From: Verrucomicrobiota bacterium
GTDB taxonomy: Bacteria > Verrucomicrobiota > Verrucomicrobiia > CAIQCK01
Assembly: GCA_016219905.1 (NCBI GenBank)
Contig: JACRKA010000060.1
Location: 1 to 50,966 of the forward strand
Direction: 5' to 3'
DNA: 50,966 bases
Position numbers and translations under genes: made by a program. Under the pieces are notes generated by a model. The model saw only the letters and a program-made list of their open reading frames with translations, did no database searches and was not told the origin of the DNA. Of the stretch, positions 1 to 17,367 are shown piece by piece (within the stretch, counting starts at the first letter, position 1; each line of letters starts with the position of its first letter).

Positions 1-2
1 CG

Positions 3-533
<531 letters not shown>

Positions 534-676
534 CGCCAACGGAATCCTGGTTGGCCCATTGTTCCCGCTCGCCGTCTTGTCCGCTGAGCCGGAAGCGGCC
601 GCGCCGCGCTGTGCAGCTTTCATCTGGCGATGTGCGTGATGACAATCGCCTGCGATTCAGGCAGACTGCAGCCGCC

Positions 677-1807
677 ATGCATGCATCGCCTTTGCTTTCC
701 CTGACCGTCCTGTTCACCGTTGCGTTTTCCACGCTCGCGGCCGACAACGCCGTCGTGCTCAACCTCGACCCGAGCAAGGAGAACCCGCGCAACTCCGAAG
801 GCTCGTTCGCCACGCTGAAGTCGGGGCGTGTCATCTTCTACTTCACGCGGTTCTATGGTGGCGGCGGCGACAACAGTGCCGCGGACATCGCGTGCATCCA
901 CTCCGACAACGCCGGGCGGACATGGAGCCAGCCGCGCGTCGTCATCAAGAATCACGGCGACGAGAACATCATGAGCGTGTCACTGCTCCGGTTGTGCAGC
1001 GGCAAGCTCGTGCTGTTCTACCTCATCAAGAACAGTTGGGTGGATTGCCGGCCCTACATCAGCATCTCGACCGACGAAGGCGAGACGTGGTCGAAGCCGG
1101 CGCTCGTCGTCAGGGCGCCGGGCTACTTCGTGTTGAACAACGACCGCGTGATCCAGTTGAGCACGGGACGGCTCGTGGTGCCCGTCGCGTTTCATCGCTC
1201 GCGGGACAGCGACCCGAAGAGCAGCAAGTCTTTTGACGGTCGCGGCATCGCCTTTTGGTATCTGTCGGATGACGAGGGCCAAACATGGTCCGAGGCCGCC
1301 ACGTGGTGGGCCGCGCCGCTGCCCGGCGGCGCCGGCCTCCAGGAACCCGGCGCGGTCGAACTGGCCGATGGCAGGCTCTTTTCCTGGGCGCGAACGACAT
1401 TCGGCACGCAATACGGTTTCACGTCGGCCAACGCGGGCAAGACCTGGAGCGCGCCGGAGCCGACGCCGCTGAAGTCGCCGTGTTCGCCCGCCAGCATCAA
1501 GCGGCTGCCCGGCTCGGCGGACTTGCTGGCGGTCTATAACGATCACACGGGCGATTTTCCGTTCGTGAAGAACAAACGCACGCCGCTGGTGGCGGGCATT
1601 TCGTCCGATGGCGGCAAGACGTGGCCCATCCGCAAGCTGCTGGAGGATGATCCGACCGGCTGGTATTGCTACACGGCCATCCACTTCGTGGACGACGCGG
1701 TGTTGCTCGGATACTGCGCGGGCGACCCGAAGGTTGGCGGGTTGAACCGGCTGCGGGTTCGCCGCGTGGGCCTTGAATGGCTGAAGTCTGCTAAGAGTCG
1801 GGAGTGA
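677..1807 (+). CDS. Secreted BNR/Asp-box sialidase-like protein
   Basis: 376 residues if started at ATG 677. The track ORF from 107 is only an open upstream frame, and this start places a signal peptide (MHASPLLSLTVLFTVAFSTLAA) at the N-terminus. Five Asp-box motifs (S-x-D-x-G-x-x-W type) are visible: SDNAGRTW, STDEGETW, SDDEGQTW, SANAGKTW and SSDGGKTW. These are the turns of a six-bladed sialidase/BNR propeller. The likely role is an exported glycosidase or glycan-binding propeller acting on host or polysaccharide sugars. True sialic-acid specificity cannot be read from the sequence, because many planctomycete and verrucomicrobial proteins of this fold are not sialidases. The next gene begins 4 nt after the stop. 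Confidence 0.85.
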   Translation: MHASPLLSLTVLFTVAFSTLAADNAVVLNLDPSKENPRNSEGSFATLKSGRVIFYFTRFYGGGGDNSAADIACIHSDNAGRTWSQPRVVIKNHGDENIMSVSLLRLCSGKLVLFYLIKNSWVDCRPYISISTDEGETWSKPALVVRAPGYFVLNNDRVIQLSTGRLVVPVAFHRSRDSDPKSSKSFDGRGIAFWYLSDDEGQTWSEAATWWAAPLPGGAGLQEPGAVELADGRLFSWARTTFGTQYGFTSANAGKTWSAPEPTPLKSPCSPASIKRLPGSADLLAVYNDHTGDFPFVKNKRTPLVAGISSDGGKTWPIRKLLEDDPTGWYCYTAIHFVDDAVLLGYCAGDPKVGGLNRLRVRRVGLEWLKSAKSRE

Positions 1808-1811
1808 CCCC

Positions 1812-2225
1812 ATGAATCCCGAAACGTTGGTGAAGTTTGGCATCAGTCACACGACCACGAACATCGATTGGTGGACGAATGCGTTGGGCAGGATCGCAAA
1901 ACGCCGTGCGGAGGAATCACCTCGATATGACGAATACCGAGATTTTCTTGGGCGATTTCTCACAGCGGACGACGCCAACGCAATTGGCTTTTCGTTGCGA
2001 GATCTGAGCGATGCCGACAAATGGCTGCTCTTGTTCGTGATTGACGAATTTTACGATCAGGAGATCATATATCACGAGACTGAAGAGCATTGGCACACGG
2101 TGTGGCGTCACTGCATGGAGGAGTTCTTTGCCCCCGGATACGACTACATTCAGCGAACTCCGAACGTTCTAAACCGTCGCGATCTCGATCATGCGTGGGC
2201 ATGCTTGCGAGCGGCGGTATCATAA
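1812..2225 (+). CDS. Hypothetical protein, 137 aa
   Basis: ATG lies four bases after the sialidase-like stop. The protein is acidic and rich in aromatic residues (for example DEFYDQEIIYHETEEHWHTVW) with no signal peptide, membrane span or motif I recognise, so it is probably a soluble cytoplasmic protein. Its base composition is visibly more AT-rich than its neighbours (codons such as ATA, GAA, TTT), which hints at recent acquisition. There is no Shine-Dalgarno in the short gap, so translation may depend on termination at the upstream gene. Function unknown. Confidence 0.6.
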   Translation: MNPETLVKFGISHTTTNIDWWTNALGRIAKRRAEESPRYDEYRDFLGRFLTADDANAIGFSLRDLSDADKWLLLFVIDEFYDQEIIYHETEEHWHTVWRHCMEEFFAPGYDYIQRTPNVLNRRDLDHAWACLRAAVS

Positions 2226-2290
2226 GTGCTGTTTTGGAAAATCATTCGCAACTGCAGTCCCGCACACTCAAAGCACCCTCCGCGCCGACG

Positions 2291-2319
2291 TTGAAAGTGA
2301 CTGCGGGGTGTGTTACACG
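2291..2319 (+). promoter_or_regulatory. Weak sigma70-like promoter candidate for the DJ-1 gene
   Basis: TTGAAA (5 of 6 matches to the -35 consensus) is followed after exactly 17 bases by TACACG (3 of 6 to the -10), with the DJ-1 ATG about 7 bases after the -10. The -10 is poor and the position implies a very short leader, so this is only a candidate. Confidence 0.25.
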
Positions 2320-2326
2320 CTAACTC

Positions 2327-2884
2327 ATGGCCAAGAAAGTCCTGATCCCACTCGCACCGGGCTTCGAGGAGATCGAAGCGATCACCGTCATTGACATCCT
2401 CCGCCGCGCCGGCATCGAGGTCACCGTCGCCGGCACGCAGCCCGGCGTCATCGAGGCGTCGCGGAAGACGCGGCATGTGCCCGACTGCACGCTTGACGAG
2501 GCGATGGGACGCGCGGACGACTTCGACATGATCGTGCTGCCGGGCGGCCAGCCGGGCACGGCGAATCTTCGCGCCGACTCGCGCGTGAAGATGCTGATCG
2601 AACTGTTCCGCGCCCGCACCAAGTTCACCACGGCCATCTGCGCCGCGCCGACGGTGTTGTCCGCCTACGGCGTGCTCGCGGGCCGACGGGCCACGTCGCA
2701 TCCGGGCGTGCGTGGCACGCTGGAGGCCGGCCAGGTCGTCAACGAGCGCGTGGTGGTGGACGGCCTGGTGGTCACGAGCCAGTCGGCCGGCACGGCGATG
2801 GAGTTCGCGTTCAAGCTGGTCGAGGTGCTTTGTGGCAAGGACAAGGCCGCGGAGGTCAACGAAGGAGTCATCGCCCGCCTGTGA
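2327..2884 (+). CDS. DJ-1/PfpI family protein (YajL/ThiJ-like)
   Basis: 185 residues, the usual length for DJ-1 family members. The class I glutamine-amidotransferase-like fold is clear: N-terminal LIPLAPGFEEIEAIT carries the conserved acidic residue, VLPGGQPGTANL forms the oxyanion loop, and the nucleophile elbow is AICAAP with its reactive cysteine. The C-terminal TSQSAGTAMEFAFKLVEVL matches the TSxGPGTAMEFA motif of the DJ-1/YajL branch. Members act as redox sensors, chaperones or deglycase/glyoxalase III-type enzymes, and sequence does not decide between these. The GTGA overlap at its end couples it to the next gene. Confidence 0.88.
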   Translation: MAKKVLIPLAPGFEEIEAITVIDILRRAGIEVTVAGTQPGVIEASRKTRHVPDCTLDEAMGRADDFDMIVLPGGQPGTANLRADSRVKMLIELFRARTKFTTAICAAPTVLSAYGVLAGRRATSHPGVRGTLEAGQVVNERVVVDGLVVTSQSAGTAMEFAFKLVEVLCGKDKAAEVNEGVIARL

Positions 2885-3363
2885 CGATCATCGCGTTTCT
2901 TGCGCTGCCGGTGTTGCTGGTCGGCGTGTTCGCGCTGCTGACCCGGCGGCTGCTGCAAGGCCACGACGCCCGCGTGCGCGCCGGTTGGGCGCGCGTGCAG
3001 TCGTGCCTGGAGAAGCGGCACGAACTGGCCGGCGACGTGGCCGCCGGCAGCGCGGCGCCGGATTCGGAGACGGTGCAGAAACTCCGGGACGTGCTGAAGC
3101 AGGCGGAGTTTGTGTCCGGACTGGCGATGAAGGCGCGCGTCGAGGACCGGCTGAGCGAGGCGCTGCACGACGTGTTGCTGCTGGGCGGCGACGAGCGGTT
3201 TGAGAAGGCGGCGGCGGCGTTGCCGGAGGCGCGGGCGGAGATCGGGCGCGCGGCGGAGGATTACAATGCGCGCGTCAGCGATTACAACGCGGCGGTGGAG
3301 CGGGCGCGGCAGGTGGCGCGTTTCGTGGGCTACGAGCCGCGGGAGCCATTCACGCCGGCGTGA
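2881..3363 (+). CDS. LemA-like membrane-anchored protein
   Basis: The likely start is GTG 2881, which overlaps the DJ-1 stop (GTGA). The track's earlier start lies within the DJ-1 gene. The 160 residues have an N-terminal membrane anchor (IIAFLALPVLLVGVFALL) followed by a long helical, probably coiled-coil region. LemA-type features are AGWARVQSCLEKRHEL near residue 30 and YNARVSDYNAAVERA...FVGYEPREPF at the C-terminus. LemA proteins are a poorly understood helical family. The sequence is divergent, so the family call is moderately confident. Its coding strand meets the convergent membrane gene 3 nt downstream. Confidence 0.65.
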   Translation: MTIIAFLALPVLLVGVFALLTRRLLQGHDARVRAGWARVQSCLEKRHELAGDVAAGSAAPDSETVQKLRDVLKQAEFVSGLAMKARVEDRLSEALHDVLLLGGDERFEKAAAALPEARAEIGRAAEDYNARVSDYNAAVERARQVARFVGYEPREPFTPA

Positions 3364-3366
3364 GGT

Positions 3367-4035
3367 TCACTTCAGGACGCCGGCCTTGCGGGCGGCCTCG
3401 TTGTAGATGGGCGCGAACCAGTTGTCCACGAGGCAGAGGCCGAAGAAGATGAAGCATGGCAGGAACACCAGCCAGGTCTGGCCGATGTTGTTCAGGCCGA
3501 GCAGGAAGATCGCGCCGAGGGAGAAATCCACGAAACTCGCGCGATAGATGCGCCAGTCGAGGGCGTAGTTGAACGCCGAGGAGATGCGGCCCGTGTCGAG
3601 GTAGCGGCAGCAGCCCACCGCGCAGAACGGCAGCGTGAAAAAGAACGCGACCGGCCCCGCGAACGGCAGGAGGAACGTAAAGAAGAAGTTCCAGTTCTCC
3701 GCGCCGGGGAAGTGCACGACCATCGCGACGGCCCACGAGAACGCGCACCAGAGCAGCACGGGCAGGATGAGCGTGCCGATGGCGATGACCAGCTTGGCCG
3801 CGCCGTCCTGCGCGTAGCGCCACCAGTGGCGGAACGCGAAACTCGGCAGGATGAAGTTGGCCGGGTCGGTCTTCGCGCGGCGCAGCACTTCCATCGTGAA
3901 CCCCAGCGGCACGAGGAATGTCAGCGGACAGAACAGGAGGTAGCCGCCGAGGATCACCTTCCACCACCAGCCACGATCGCGCGTGACGGCGGCAAACGCG
4001 CGTTTCAAATCGGTAAACCGTTCAGCGTTCTGCAT
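3367..4035 (-). CDS. Multi-pass membrane protein, DUF4013-like
   Basis: Start chosen at ATG 4035 (MQNAERFTDLKRAF). The track ORF extends 13 codons further up without support. The 222-residue protein begins with an amphipathic helix, then has about six hydrophobic segments, including VILGGYLLFCPLTFLVPLGF, LVIAIGTLILPVLLWCAF and FFFTFLLPFAGPVAFFFTLPF. The pattern of TMDLKRAF-type start, FCPLTFLVPLGF and two further helix pairs resembles DUF4013 integral membrane proteins, whose function is unknown. It is convergent with the LemA-like gene and divergent from maeB. Confidence 0.7.
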   Translation of the reverse strand: MQNAERFTDLKRAFAAVTRDRGWWWKVILGGYLLFCPLTFLVPLGFTMEVLRRAKTDPANFILPSFAFRHWWRYAQDGAAKLVIAIGTLILPVLLWCAFSWAVAMVVHFPGAENWNFFFTFLLPFAGPVAFFFTLPFCAVGCCRYLDTGRISSAFNYALDWRIYRASFVDFSLGAIFLLGLNNIGQTWLVFLPCFIFFGLCLVDNWFAPIYNEAARKAGVLK

Positions 4036-4274
4036 AAAGACGCAGATTGTGTGAAAGCCGCGCGGCGTTGGCAACTTCTAATTCATCCCGAGCGATGCGC
4101 TGCTTGCCAAACTGTCGGCGGGAAACGGCAGGTTGACAGAGTGGCAGCGACGCGAAGTTCCGGCGCCAAGAAGCAGCCCTACAATTCTAGTGCGTCCAGC
4201 AGCTTATGAGGCGGTGCTTCCGTGGCATTGCCGCTGCTGACCAAAGCCGGATTCGTTTCCGGACATCGCAACGC

Positions 4275-8879
<4,605 letters not shown>

Positions 8880-8902
<23 letters not shown>

Positions 8903-9133
8903 GCTCGTCAGCATCCAGGGCGACGACCCGTTGCAGCGGACGGGGAAGGTCAATTTCGGCGGCATCGTCAAGGACGCCAGCCTCGCGTGTGTGCCCGAGG
9001 CGGCGGTGGGCGATTACGTCATCGTGCACGTGGGCATGGCCCTCAGCATCGTCAGCGAGGAAGACGCCAACCAGGTGTTCGCATATCTGCAGGAAATGGA
9101 CGAGTTGGACGAATTGGAGAAAACGAAAGCATC

Positions 9134-9137
<4 letters not shown>
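8880..9137 (+). CDS. hypC: Hydrogenase maturation chaperone HypC
   Basis: The ATG at 8880, inside the hypF 3' end, gives MCLAVPGKLVSIQGD, the diagnostic HypC/HybG/HupF start in which Cys2 binds the Fe(CN)2CO unit. The track's earlier start is within hypF. The 85-residue length is typical. Mid-protein features VNFGGIVKDASLACVPEAAVGDYVIVHVGMALSIV also match the family. It carries the iron group with HypD to the hydrogenase large subunit. The stop overlaps the nifJ start (ATGA), so hypF, hypC and nifJ are probably translated in a coupled fashion. Confidence 0.95.
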
Positions 9138-12751
<3,614 letters not shown>

Positions 12752-12786
12752 CCAGCAACGCAACGAATCGAAAACGGAGACATATC

Positions 12787-13791
12787 ATGGACCTGACCAC
12801 CAAATACATGGGCCTGACGCTGCGATCACCGCTGGTGCCGGCAGCCTCGCCGCTGTCGAACGACATTGACAACATCAAGCGCATGGAGGACGCCGGCGCG
12901 TCCGCCGTGGTGCTGGAGTCGCTGTTCGAGGAACAGTTGACCCTCGAGAAGTTCGAGCTGCACCACCACCTCTCGCAGGGCACCGAGAGCTTTGCCGAGG
13001 CCCGCTCGTTCTACCCGGAGCCGGAGGAGTTCCGCATCGGCCCGGAGGAATACCTCAAACACATCCAGCAGGCGAAGGCGGCGGTGAAGATCCCCGTCAT
13101 CGCCAGCCTCAACGGCAAGAGCGTCGGCGGCTGGACCGACTACGCCAAACAGATGCAGCAGGCCGGTGCCGACGCGCTCGAGTTGAACATCTACTACGTC
13201 GAGACCGACATGGCGCTGCCCGGTTCCGCCGTGGACCAGACCTACGTGGACATCCTCCGCGCGGTCAAGTCCGCCGTCAGCATCCCGGTGGCCGTGAAAC
13301 TGGGGTCGTTCTTCAGCAACATCGGCAACATGGTGAAGCGCCTCGATGAGACCGGCGCGGACGGGCTGGTGCTATTCAACCGTTTCTACCAGCCCGACTT
13401 TGACCTCGAGACACTCGAAGTCACGCCGCACATCATCCTGAGCACGCCGTTCGCGATGCGCCTGCCGCTGACTTGGATCGCCATCCTCCACGGCCGGATC
13501 AGCGCCGACCTCGCCGCCACCAGCGGCATCCACTACCCTGAGGACGTCATCAAGTGCATGATGGCTGGCGCGAAAATCGCCGAGCTGTGCTCTGTGCTCC
13601 TGCGCCACGGCATCGGCCGCATCCGCGACATCGAGAAGGGCATGGTCGAGTGGATGCAGAAGCACGAATACGAGTCCATCCAGCAGATGCAGGGCAGCAT
13701 GAGCCAGATCAACAGCGAAAGCCCGGCCGCCTACGAGCGCGCCCAATACATGAGGGCCATCACCAGCTACAAGCCCGAGGCTGGGCAGTAG
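12787..13791 (+). CDS. Dihydroorotate dehydrogenase-like flavoprotein
   Basis: ATG 12787 is preceded by a GGAGA ribosome-binding site. The track start is inside nifJ. The 334 residues form a class I DHOD-like TIM barrel: LTLRSPLVPAASPLS, IPVIASLNG, ADALELNIYYVETDMA, IPVAVKLGSFFSNIGNM, and GADGLVLFNRFYQPDFDLE. Members of this DHOD-like group often sit next to nifJ in anaerobe-related bacteria, and their true substrate is not established. Pyrimidine synthesis cannot be assumed, as no other pyr gene is nearby. The tail after residue 285 (HEYESIQQMQGSMSQINSE) is typical of the subgroup. Confidence 0.85.
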   Translation: MDLTTKYMGLTLRSPLVPAASPLSNDIDNIKRMEDAGASAVVLESLFEEQLTLEKFELHHHLSQGTESFAEARSFYPEPEEFRIGPEEYLKHIQQAKAAVKIPVIASLNGKSVGGWTDYAKQMQQAGADALELNIYYVETDMALPGSAVDQTYVDILRAVKSAVSIPVAVKLGSFFSNIGNMVKRLDETGADGLVLFNRFYQPDFDLETLEVTPHIILSTPFAMRLPLTWIAILHGRISADLAATSGIHYPEDVIKCMMAGAKIAELCSVLLRHGIGRIRDIEKGMVEWMQKHEYESIQQMQGSMSQINSESPAAYERAQYMRAITSYKPEAGQ

Positions 13792-13824
13792 AAGCGCGGC
13801 GGCTTCAGGGGCCGCGGAGGAAGG

Positions 13825-14916
<1,092 letters not shown>

Positions 14917-14935
14917 GGCGTTAAGCGTCGAGCGT

Positions 14936-14987
14936 GGAGTGCGGCGGCTTGACGCCGCCTTCCATCGGCCCGGCTTGACGGGCCGAT
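14936..14987 (+). repeat. Twin-hairpin repeat, family A copy 1
   Basis: A GGAG head is followed by hairpin 1 (GGCGGC-TTGAC-GCCGCC) and hairpin 2 (ATCGGCCCG-GCTTGA-CGGGCCGAT). It sits 20 nt after the hypD stop and may also act as a transcript end or stabiliser. Two further copies lie at 25243 and 25341. Confidence 0.8.
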
Positions 14988-15189
14988 CACAGCCATCCAA
15001 CCCCGGCGCGTCGATCCGCTGCATTTCAAGTGCTCCGTATTCCACTGCAACAATCGTGACTACAGGCTGCTCGCCGCCAAGAACTGTGGGATAATCCTGC
15101 GGGTTCACGCCGTTGCGAATCGAGGCCGCAGGAGATGCCACGGCGTCGCGAGGGCAGGAGATGCAGGAAGGCCGGCTATGATGAGCCAA
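14988..15189 (-). other. Possible remnant reading frame in the hypD-attC gap
   Basis: This covers most of the 350-base gene-free stretch after hypD. On the minus strand a frame opens with a TTG (MAHHSRPSCISC...) just downstream of attC1 and reads plausibly (NGVNPQDYPTVLGGEQ, VTIVAVEYGALEMQRID) until it runs into repeat A1. It then continues, unsupported, antisense to hypD. I do not recognise it. It may be the remains of a further cassette gene, or chance. Confidence 0.2.
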
Positions 15190-15210
15190 GACAAACGCGG
15201 GGATGAAAAA

Positions 15211-15276
15211 GCCTAACGAACGTCCAAGGTCAGCGACGGCGCGGAGCGCCGTTCGCTGAAGCCTGGTTGGTTAGGC
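15211..15276 (-). other. attC-like integron recombination site 1
   Basis: Read on the minus strand, the 66-base element starts with GCCTAAC (R'', RYYYAAC) and ends with GTTAGGC (R', GTTRRRY). Between them the arms TTCAGCGAACGGCGC and GCGCCGTCGCTGA pair except for one extra A, the extrahelical base expected of attC. The loop is TCC. The stop codon TAA of the adjacent minus-strand gene lies inside the R'' box, which is typical of integron cassettes. Confidence 0.72.
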
Positions 15277-15576
15277 GTCTTCGTCAATCTTCGCGTTTTC
15301 TCGAATCCACTTCCATGCATCGGGCGGCAGCATGCCCTGACGCTCTGTGAGATCGACGCTCAAAATCAAATGCGTGTTTGAGAGTTGGTGCTGCTCGAAG
15401 CAAGCTCCGGCGTGTCGCGAGAGGTCGCCGACCGAAAGGTCAGTTCCGATGATGTAAGAGTTCTTTAGGTAGTGCCACCACCTGTAAATGCTTTGGTGGG
15501 CCACGAAAGCGTCGTGGAAGCCCTTGTAGGACTTGCCGAACTGGCGATCGAAAATGAGTAGATAGAATCTCATCAC
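15271..15576 (-). CDS. Hypothetical cassette protein, 101 aa
   Basis: Second gene of a two-gene cassette-like unit. It starts at GTG 15576 or ATG 15573, overlapping the stop of the preceding minus-strand gene (GTGATGA), and ends with a TAA inside the attC1 core site. It begins MMRFYLLIFDRQFGKSYKGFHDAFVAH, contains SIYRWWHYLKNSYIIGTDL, and ends in an acidic tail (NAKIDEDA). It has no signal peptide or membrane span. I do not recognise a family. The aromatic-rich first half resembles small single-domain proteins encoded in cassettes. Base composition is clearly lower in GC than hypD. Confidence 0.65.
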   Translation of the reverse strand: MMRFYLLIFDRQFGKSYKGFHDAFVAHQSIYRWWHYLKNSYIIGTDLSVGDLSRHAGACFEQHQLSNTHLILSVDLTERQGMLPPDAWKWIRENAKIDEDA

Positions 15577-15971
15577 TTCTCGGTGGGCGGCAGGGTTGGT
15601 TTGTCGGGCGCGGCCTCAAGCGTGAGTTCACTCTCGACGACCTGTGCGTCGAGTTGTCGAGTTTCGCTCCCCATCAGTTCCATCTCCATGCGCATGACAC
15701 GCTCAATGTGCTTTTCTGAGCGACAAAAGTGTGGATCCTGAAAGGCCTTGATCGCGAACAGAATGATAAAAGCTAGACCGGCCAGCAGGAGCAATGCTAG
15801 CGCGGCGTAAACGACGGGCATCATGCTGCTGAAGCCGGAGAGCAGGCAAAGAACTATCCCGCAAACGAGAAGAAAGAACACAAGGTATGGTCGAAAGCCG
15901 CTCGAAAGCTCCGCCGTGCGAAACCAATCCTGGGCTGACCTAACCCAATTGAGCGGATTAAACGGATTCAT
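15573..15971 (-). CDS. Hypothetical two-span membrane protein, cassette gene
   Basis: 132 residues starting at ATG 15971, about 20 bases inside the cassette border (minus-strand GTTAGGC at 16000-15994), with an AGGTGACGCG-side leader containing CACCTCCAA. Two adjacent hydrophobic helices (YLVFFLLVCGIVLCLLSGF and VVYAALALLLLAGLAFIILFAI) precede a cytoplasmic tail with FCRSEKHIERVMRMEME. No family recognised. Translationally overlapped with the 101-residue gene, so the two probably act together. Confidence 0.65.
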   Translation of the reverse strand: MNPFNPLNWVRSAQDWFRTAELSSGFRPYLVFFLLVCGIVLCLLSGFSSMMPVVYAALALLLLAGLAFIILFAIKAFQDPHFCRSEKHIERVMRMEMELMGSETRQLDAQVVESELTLEAAPDKPTLPPTEK

Positions 15972-15993
15972 TTGGAGGTGACGCGCTCACGAC

Positions 15994-16119
15994 GCCTAAC
16001 GACCAAGCTCAGCGACCGCCGCCGACAGGGACGGTGGCGCAGGAAGGGCGCGTCCAAACTCCCGCCCCGCACCGAGCGCAAGAGCGGGGCGGCAGTTCGC
16101 TCGACCGATTGTGTTATGC
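15994..16119 (-). other. attC-like integron recombination site 2
   Basis: On the minus strand, GCATAAC (R'') and GTTAGGC (R') bound a 126-base element. Next to them TCGAGCGAACTGCCGCC and GGCGGCGGTCGCTGAGC pair imperfectly and contain the same AGCGA/TCGCT core as attC1. A central GC-rich stem (CCCCGC/GCGGGG) fills the variable part. It lies 14 bases after the stop of the minus-strand gene at 16134. The R'' box departs from consensus at one base, so confidence is lower than for site 1. Confidence 0.6.
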
Positions 16120-16133
16120 GTTCGATTCATGCT

Positions 16134-16454
16134 CTAGCTAAACTTACCGAACCAAAACGACATGACCGCTGCGATGGCGGTCATAGCCCAACGCACTCTC
16201 TCGCCTTTATATATCGGCGAGAGCAGAATGTATAAAGAGGCACCCGAGACAGCGAGGGAGACGATGGCAAGCATCCAAAGTCTTACTGTGGGGTCAATCG
16301 GCGCAACAGCAACACCGGCGAGTCCTGCAAGACCGTATGCGGGAGTTTTGGTGAGAGGCTTCGTGGAACGCTGCTGATCCTGCGGTTCTTTAAGCTTGAG
16401 CGCATCGGGATCGTTCTCGGCTCCGCACTTACTGCATATCCATATCTGTTTCAT
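16134..16454 (-). CDS. Small zinc-ribbon/membrane hypothetical protein, cassette gene
   Basis: 106 residues from ATG 16454. The N-terminus MKQIWICSKCGAENDPDA has a CxxC pair as in half zinc ribbons, followed by a polar linker and hydrophobic stretches (YGLAGLAGVAVAPI, LWMLAIVSLAVSGASLYILL, WAMTAIAAVMSFWF). It lies between the boundary GTTAGGC box at 16498 and attC2, starting about 40 bases inside, the geometry of an integron gene cassette. Function unknown, probably a small inner-membrane protein. Confidence 0.65.
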   Translation of the reverse strand: MKQIWICSKCGAENDPDALKLKEPQDQQRSTKPLTKTPAYGLAGLAGVAVAPIDPTVRLWMLAIVSLAVSGASLYILLSPIYKGERVRWAMTAIAAVMSFWFGKFS

Positions 16455-16491
16455 AGGAATTCGATTCGCGATTCGGAGACTGCCGCAGAAC

Positions 16492-16498
16492 GCCTAAC
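16492..16498 (-). other. Isolated integron core-site-like box (cassette boundary)
   Basis: Minus-strand GTTAGGC marks the 5' edge of the cassette holding the 16134-16454 gene. No matching R'' or L arms can be found in the next ~120 bases, so this is not a complete attC. It could be the trace of a secondary-site or attI-type junction. The rest of 16499-16732 holds no gene I can support. Confidence 0.4.
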
Positions 16499-16732
16499 AG
16501 GTATTCGGCTTCCTATTTGACGTTTTGTAAAGCGACACGGCGGACTTTGGAACTTGGCTTGGCACGAGTCCAGAACATTTTACGCGGTTGGCGCGTTTCA
16601 TATTGATCCGGCAAAGGCAAACAGAGCGAGGGGCAGACAGCAGGCTGCCAAAGACACGGTTGCCAGAGTGCTGGACAAGCAGAGGCCCAAGTCACGTTCC
16701 AGCCTCTCAACGCTCCATCCGCAAGAGGAAAG

Positions 16733-17062
16733 CTATCTCTGCGCGACCTTGGCTGGCGCGGGCTTGTCCTTAGCCTTGGCGATGTTGCCAGCATTGAGGG
16801 TGGCGAGGTAGTCGCCGAGGGCGGTGATTTCTTCCTTCGTGCCAGCAAGCGCAGGCATGAAGGAGCGGTAAGGCGAGTCGGCCTTGTGCTCGTGAAGAAC
16901 GGTCAGGAGGTTGCCGATGGCCTCGCGGTTGCGCTCGCCCAGCAGATGCTTCATCGAGCGATAGCCATAGACCGTGTTGTGGCAGGCCATGCACTGGCCG
17001 CTGCAAGCCGGCTTCCATCGGCTTGAAGTCATCTGCCAGAGCGGGTCAACCTCCGCCAACAT
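16733..17062 (-). pseudogene. 3' fragment of a c-type cytochrome domain
   Basis: The frame carries a heme-binding CMACH motif followed by YGYRSMKHLLGERNREAIGN, LHEHKADSPYRSFMPALAG and ALGDYLATLN, the usual tail of a cytochrome c domain in which a Met (SFMP) can be the distal ligand. Translation can only begin at GTG/ATG 17065/17062, inside the 3' end of the YkgJ-like gene. This leaves no signal peptide and only a dozen residues before the heme motif. Exported cytochromes need a leader, so I read this as a 5'-truncated remnant. It may have been part of a longer oxidase-linked protein. Confidence 0.55.
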
Positions 17063-17366
17063 CACGCTTGCAGATGTTCTCCCAGCCGGGATTGTTCCAC
17101 TTCGCCGGATACGCCGCGCACTGTTCCGGCCGCACGGGATAGATGACGCAGTCGTTGCCTCTCAGGAACTGGCAGGGCGATGCCGGGTCGCCCTTGATGA
17201 CGAGGTCGCGCCGGTCGCGCGCGAGGTCGGTGTGGCGCTGGATGAAGTCCTGTTCCGTCAGCTTCAGGAACGCCGCCATCCGCGCGATGTCGGTTTCCGT
17301 CAGGTGAATCTGTCCCGGAATCCGGCAGCACTCACCACACCGCGTGCATTGGAAAGTCGTCGTCAT
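17046..17366 (-). CDS. YkgJ-family cysteine-cluster protein
   Basis: Start at ATG 17366 gives MTTTFQCTRCGECCRIPG, the expected N-terminus; 106 residues. Conserved cysteines are CTRCGECC, SPCQFL, DCVIYPVRPEQCAAYP and a late Cys in ICKRD. These match the YkgJ/UPF0153 family of small proteins thought to bind a metal or iron-sulfur cluster. The physiological role is unknown. An inverted repeat (family G) ends one base before the ATG, and the frame stays open through it to a GTG at 17390, so an eight-residue longer start is possible. Confidence 0.8.
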   Translation of the reverse strand: MTTTFQCTRCGECCRIPGQIHLTETDIARMAAFLKLTEQDFIQRHTDLARDRRDLVIKGDPASPCQFLRGNDCVIYPVRPEQCAAYPAKWNNPGWENICKRDVGGG

Positions 17367-17367
17367 C

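Noticed and set aside
4133-4198. Promoter from TTGACA (4133) and TACAAT (4190s) before maeB
   Set aside because: The two boxes are about 47 bases apart, far from the usual 16-18, so they do not form one promoter.
16492-16620. A third full attC at the right edge of the island
   Set aside because: Only one core box is present; no matching second box or paired arms within ~120 bases.
16513-16848. Minus-strand 111-residue and plus-strand 85-residue ORFs between island and cytochrome fragment
   Set aside because: Both overlap repeats or the cytochrome frame and show no protein-like pattern or ribosome-binding site.
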